Shown here: piece after piece, positions 34,341 through 36,553 of the stretch
Numbering within the stretch: the stretch's first letter is position 1
Layout of the letters: every line of letters begins with the position of its first letter
From: Actinomycetota bacterium
GTDB taxonomy: Bacteria; Actinomycetota; Acidimicrobiia; Acidimicrobiales; CADCTF01
NCBI GenBank assembly: GCA_019348255.1
Contig: JAHWJU010000008.1
Coordinates: 2,490-39,042, forward strand
Reading direction: 5' to 3'
DNA length: 36,553 bases
Translations under genes and position numbers: made by a program
The notes under the pieces: generated by a model
Databases searched by the model: none
Seen by the model: only the letters and a program-made list of their open reading frames with translations
Told to the model about the DNA's origin: nothing

Positions 34341-34898
34341 TCATTCGAGCCACTTCGGCGCCCGTTCCAGCAGGTACTGACTCACCGCCAGACATCGATC
34401 GAAGACGTCGCAGAGCAGCTCCTCGCCGGCGAGCACCCGGGCCAGCGAGACCTGCTGTCGGGCCAGCACCGTTATGCGCCTCTCCGGCGGGTCGGTAGCC
34501 GACGGGAAGGCATCGATGCCGGAGACCTCGAGGGGAAGGTCGACGCCACCGATGCCACTCAGCTCGAGCGCGAGCTGCAGTAGGTCCGGACCTTGGGGGA
34601 GAGGGGGAAGGCCCCAGGTGAAGGTGAGTGGGAAGTGGAACTCATCGGGCGGGTCAGCCTCCTCGGGCAGACCCATGACGACATCCTCGAAGGCGAGGAG
34701 GACCCGAGGGTCCACCTCGAGGGCGAGATGCAGGTCGAGCGGCCCGCCACAGCCCTCCTCGGGGTGCAGGTCCACCTCCCAGGCCTGACGTAGGGAGTAG
34801 GTCTCCACGAAGTGCCGCTCGTCGTGCACGTGGAACCCGTGGTCGGTGGCGTGATCCTTGAGCTCGGCCACGTAGCCGGCGGTGTCGATGACGGCCAT
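34341..34898 (-). CDS. Unknown acidic soluble protein
   Basis: 185 aa; I do not recognise the family. It is rich in Asp, Glu and His (YVAELKDHATDHGFHVHDERHFVETYSLRQAWEVDLHPEEG). Alternating hydrophobic patterns (LDLHLALEVDPRVLLAFEDVVMG, FHFPLTFTWGLPPL) suggest a mixed alpha/beta fold. No membrane span, signal peptide or catalytic motif is clear. The ATG at 34898 follows TAGTGT by 10 nt on the minus strand. Its coding bias (strong GC3) and convergence with the LPXTG gene support a real gene. It is divergent from the phosphatase gene, with 59 bp between starts. Confidence 0.7.
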   Translation of the reverse strand: MAVIDTAGYVAELKDHATDHGFHVHDERHFVETYSLRQAWEVDLHPEEGCGGPLDLHLALEVDPRVLLAFEDVVMGLPEEADPPDEFHFPLTFTWGLPPLPQGPDLLQLALELSGIGGVDLPLEVSGIDAFPSATDPPERRITVLARQQVSLARVLAGEELLCDVFDRCLAVSQYLLERAPKWLE

Positions 34899-34944
34899 CT
34901 CGACTCCCACACTACCGATGGCCCCCGTACAACCCACCTCCCGG

Positions 34945-34950
34945 TAGCGT
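34945..34950 (+). promoter_or_regulatory. -10 box, leaderless promoter of the phosphatase gene
   Basis: TAGCGT, 7 nt before ATG 34958. A second possible start, ATG 34976, has GGAGGAG only 2 nt upstream, which is too close to favour it. Confidence 0.5.
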
Positions 34951-34957
34951 CGCCCCA

Positions 34958-35722
34958 ATGCGTGGCGGAGGAGACATGGTGGCAGTGCTGGAGACGGTGG
35001 CCGGCGCCATCCGAGAGGTGCTCGACGGGCTCGAGGACTGGGGCCTGGCCGGAACCGAGAAGGCGACGCAGTACTACACCGACCTCGCCGCCGACGAGGT
35101 GGCGCTGAAGATCCTGGACGAAGCAGGGTTCGGGGTCCTGAGCGAGGAGTCCGGCCTGCATCATGAGGACCGCGACATCCTGGTCGTGCTGGATCCCGTC
35201 GATGGCTCGACCAACGCCGCACGGGGGATCCCCTGGTTCGCCACCAGCCTCTGCGCTGTCGATGCCGCGGGACCGTCCGCCGCCCTGGTGGTGAACCAGG
35301 CCACCGGGACCAGCTACTCAGCCGTCCGGGGTGATGGTGCCTTCCGCGACGGGCGCCGGATAAGGGCGGCGTCGACCACCGACCTCGGTCGCGCCGTGGT
35401 CGGGGTCTCCGGCTACCCGCACCGGCACCTCGGCTGGAGGCAGTTCCGGGCTCTGGGGGCGGCGGCGCTCGATCTGTGTGCCGTAGCCGATGGGGCGCTC
35501 GATGCCTACATCGATTGCAGTCGCGACGCCCATGGCCCCTGGGACTACCTCGGCGGCCTCCTCATCTGCCAGGAGGCAGGAGCAGTGGTGGCCGACGCAT
35601 GGGATCGAGAGCTCGTCATCGTTGGGCACACCGACCGCCGCACACCGTACGGGGCCGCCACTCAGGCCTTGTTGGAGCAGCTATTGGCGGCCAGGGATCC
35701 CGGTGCCGCAAAAAACGGTTGA
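34958..35722 (+). CDS. Inositol monophosphatase-family phosphatase
   Basis: 254 aa. The metal-binding motifs are EESG (VLSEESGLHHEDRD), LDPVDGSTNAARGIPWFATSL and the C-terminal HGPWDYLGGLLICQEAGAVV. The family includes inositol-1-phosphatase, histidinol-phosphatase and fructose-1,6-bisphosphatase, so the substrate is not fixed by sequence. In actinobacteria inositol-phosphate enzymes feed mycothiol and phosphatidylinositol synthesis. The stop codon overlaps the -35 box of the whiB7-type promoter (35719-35724). Confidence 0.9.
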   Translation: MRGGGDMVAVLETVAGAIREVLDGLEDWGLAGTEKATQYYTDLAADEVALKILDEAGFGVLSEESGLHHEDRDILVVLDPVDGSTNAARGIPWFATSLCAVDAAGPSAALVVNQATGTSYSAVRGDGAFRDGRRIRAASTTDLGRAVVGVSGYPHRHLGWRQFRALGAAALDLCAVADGALDAYIDCSRDAHGPWDYLGGLLICQEAGAVVADAWDRELVIVGHTDRRTPYGAATQALLEQLLAARDPGAAKNG

Positions 35723-35747
35723 CGTGAGGAGCAGCCCGTGGTCGAAT
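35710..35747 (+). promoter_or_regulatory. Candidate WhiB7-autoregulated promoter
   Basis: AAAAAA (35710-35715), three bases (CGG), then TTGACG (35719-35724, five of six -35 bases), a 17-bp spacer and TCGAAT (35742-35747) as a weak -10. WhiB7 of mycobacteria activates its own promoter through an AT-rich patch just before the -35 box; here the A-tract stands out in GC-rich DNA at that position. The predicted start point is near 35754. Confidence 0.5.
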
Positions 35748-35797
35748 CCCGAAAGCCGGGAAGTTCCCGCTGCACGTACCGGAAAGGGCGCCGTCGA

Positions 35798-35977
35798 GTG
35801 CTGATCCGCTGGTCCTACAAGCCGCAGGGCATGGCAGGCATCGGCGCGCTGGCGTGCGTCCCGCCGGTCATTCCCGTTGGGCACCTCGCCGCGGACGGCC
35901 ACATGGGCTTCCACGGCACCCGTGTGCCCAATGGCACCACCGGGCGGCCCGAGGGTCGAGGAGGCGGAACTGGCTAG
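35798..35977 (+). CDS. Upstream ORF in the whiB7-type leader (59 aa, putative)
   Basis: GTG 35798 to TAG 35977, beginning VLIRWSYKPQGMAGIGAL. GGAAAGGG lies about 9 nt before the GTG. GC is high at third codon positions, so the frame looks translated, but the peptide has no known domain. An in-frame GTG at 35738 with GAGGAG six bases upstream would make 79 aa but lies upstream of the predicted start point. The stop codon sits in the loop of a hairpin (35966-35986), and an intrinsic terminator follows 29 bp later. Position suggests a regulatory leader ORF rather than a functional protein; a genuine small protein is the alternative. Confidence 0.5.
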   Translation: MLIRWSYKPQGMAGIGALACVPPVIPVGHLAADGHMGFHGTRVPNGTTGRPEGRGGGTG

Positions 35978-35986
35978 TCCAGTTCC
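35966..35986 (+). promoter_or_regulatory. Leader hairpin enclosing the uORF stop codon
   Basis: GGAACTGG pairs perfectly with CCAGTTCC around the 5-nt loop CTAGT, which holds the uORF stop TAG. Two further pairs are possible past one bulged base (35964-35989). A ribosome ending translation here would melt it, so it can report uORF translation. Confidence 0.6.
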
Positions 35987-36005
35987 CGCAACCTTGAAGG
36001 CCCAG

Positions 36006-36038
36006 AGGCCGCCGGCTCAGCCGGCGGCCTTTTTGTTT
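36006..36038 (+). terminator. Intrinsic terminator, likely attenuator of the whiB7-type gene
   Basis: AGGCCGCCGGC and GCCGGCGGCCT form a perfect 11-bp stem with the loop TCA, followed by TTTT-G-TTT. It is the clearest rho-independent terminator in the window and lies inside the leader, 57 bp before the regulator's start codon. The left arm can alternatively pair with 35943-35949. Confidence 0.9.
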
Positions 36039-36094
36039 CTCCAGGTTCGTGCAAAAGGACAACTTCGGCTCTGAAGAAGAAGGAGGAAGGCGAG

Positions 36095-36397
36095 ATGCTC
36101 GCCGAGTGGAAGGTCGCAACAGCGCAAGAGGAACAGGACTGGACGTCGGCCCGCTGTCGGGATGGCGCGTCGACGATGACGGCGCTGTTCTTCTCCGAGC
36201 AGATCGACGACATCGCGCGGGCGAAGGCGATCTGTCAGCTGTGCCCGCTCCGGGGCCTCTGCCTCGAGGGTGCTCTGCGGCGGAGGGAGCCGTGGGGCGT
36301 CTGGGGTGGCCAGCTCTTCCTCAACGGCAAGATCCTTCCCCAGAAGCGCAAGCGGGGGCGTCCGCCCAAGAACCCCCAGGTGGCACAGTCGGCATAG
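36095..36397 (+). CDS. whiB7: WhiB7-type iron-sulfur transcriptional regulator
   Basis: 100 aa. The four Fe-S cysteines are Cys21, Cys47, Cys50 and Cys56 (CxxCxxxxxC in ICQLCPLRGLC). The sigma-binding turn EPWGVWGG is at 65-72. The C-terminal AT-hook, KRKRGRPPK (84-92), together with QLFLNGKILPQKR, resembles mycobacterial WhiB7 much more than WhiB1-6. WhiB7 binds SigA and AT-rich DNA and turns on intrinsic antibiotic resistance genes. An ideal AAGGAGG (36080-36086) lies 8 nt before the ATG. Upstream are a WhiB7-like promoter, a uORF and a terminator, consistent with attenuation. The regulon in this organism is unknown. Confidence 0.88.
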   Translation: MLAEWKVATAQEEQDWTSARCRDGASTMTALFFSEQIDDIARAKAICQLCPLRGLCLEGALRRREPWGVWGGQLFLNGKILPQKRKRGRPPKNPQVAQSA

Positions 36398-36466
36398 TCC
36401 CACCGCGTACGACAGCCACCGCCGGGCCACGAGCCACTAGCGCCCGCTCGGTAGCCTTGACCGGGC

Positions 36467-36540
36467 GGGCGCTTAGCTCAGCTGGTTAGAGCACCTCCCT
36501 TACAAGGAGGGGGTCGGGGGTTCGAGTCCCTCAGCGCCCA
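36467..36540 (+). tRNA. tRNA-Val (anticodon TAC)
   Basis: 74 nt. The acceptor GGGCGCT pairs with AGCGCCC; D arm GCTC/GAGC; anticodon stem CCTCC/GGAGG around CTTACAA (anticodon TAC); T arm GGGGG-TTCGAGT-CCCTC with one G-T pair; discriminator A. TAGCCT, 9 nt before the 5' end (36452-36457), may be its -10 box. Confidence 0.97.
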
Positions 36541-36553
36541 CCGCCGTACCGGG

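Noticed and set aside
35738-35797. Longer form of the whiB7 leader ORF from GTG 35738
   Set aside because: It has a good GAGGAG site, but its start lies inside the predicted promoter (before the start point), so it could only be read from upstream transcripts. Kept as an alternative, not as the main call.

Overview
This is a high-GC (about 70%) bacterial chromosome segment, most probably from an Actinomycetota of the class Acidimicrobiia. The signs are a BldD-type regulator, a WhiB protein, a WhiG/FliA-type sigma factor, a monoderm Tad pilus operon without a secretin, a DnaG that begins [11 protein letters not shown], and dense use of GTG/TTG starts. The placement is inference from gene content; no 16S rRNA is present. 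No insertion sequence, phage, CRISPR array or resistance cassette was seen. The window is mostly conserved core chromosome with unusual regulatory regions.

Layout. 1-2556 (+): tail of a probable dnaJ, rsmE, a bldD-like regulator that keeps the c-di-GMP signature, and hemW. 2594-11827 (-): a tightly overlapping Tad/Flp pilus operon read as cpaB, cpaE/tadZ, tadA, tadB, tadC, flp-like pilin, two tadE-like genes, a tadG-like gene, a truncated pseudokinase fused to a repeat domain, a LysM membrane protein and an RsbW-like ATPase. 11963-16799: a small helix-turn-helix gene, an Sm/SH3-like unknown, then HIT, phoH, ybeY, corC and era. 16796-21096: dinG-like helicase, a sigma-28-family factor divergent from a FlgN-like gene, and yihY. 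21192-28909: uppS, recO, a tiny membrane protein, glyS, ppdK and an S9 peptidase. 29017-32410: dnaG-rpoD and a YtxH-like gene. 32510-36540: tRNA-Asn, a CAT-anticodon tRNA (probably Ile2), an LPXTG-anchored LVIVD-repeat protein, an unknown gene, an inositol-monophosphatase-type gene, a WhiB7-type regulator with a long leader, and tRNA-Val.

Two regulatory themes stand out. First, the WhiB7-type gene (C-terminal AT-hook) is preceded by an A-tract three bases before a TTGACG -35 box, a roughly 340-nt leader with a small ORF, a hairpin at that ORF's stop codon, a textbook intrinsic terminator, and a segment that can pair with the terminator arm. This is the architecture expected of an antibiotic-responsive attenuator controlling whiB7. 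Second, at least eight genes carry a TA(C/G)nnn -10 box 6-8 nt before the start codon, with no Shine-Dalgarno sequence, which implies widespread leaderless transcription. BldD and a WhiG-family sigma factor, both tied to c-di-GMP control in Streptomyces, occur within 20 kb of a pilus operon and a FlgN-like gene. This suggests, but does not prove, a signalling link to surface appendages.
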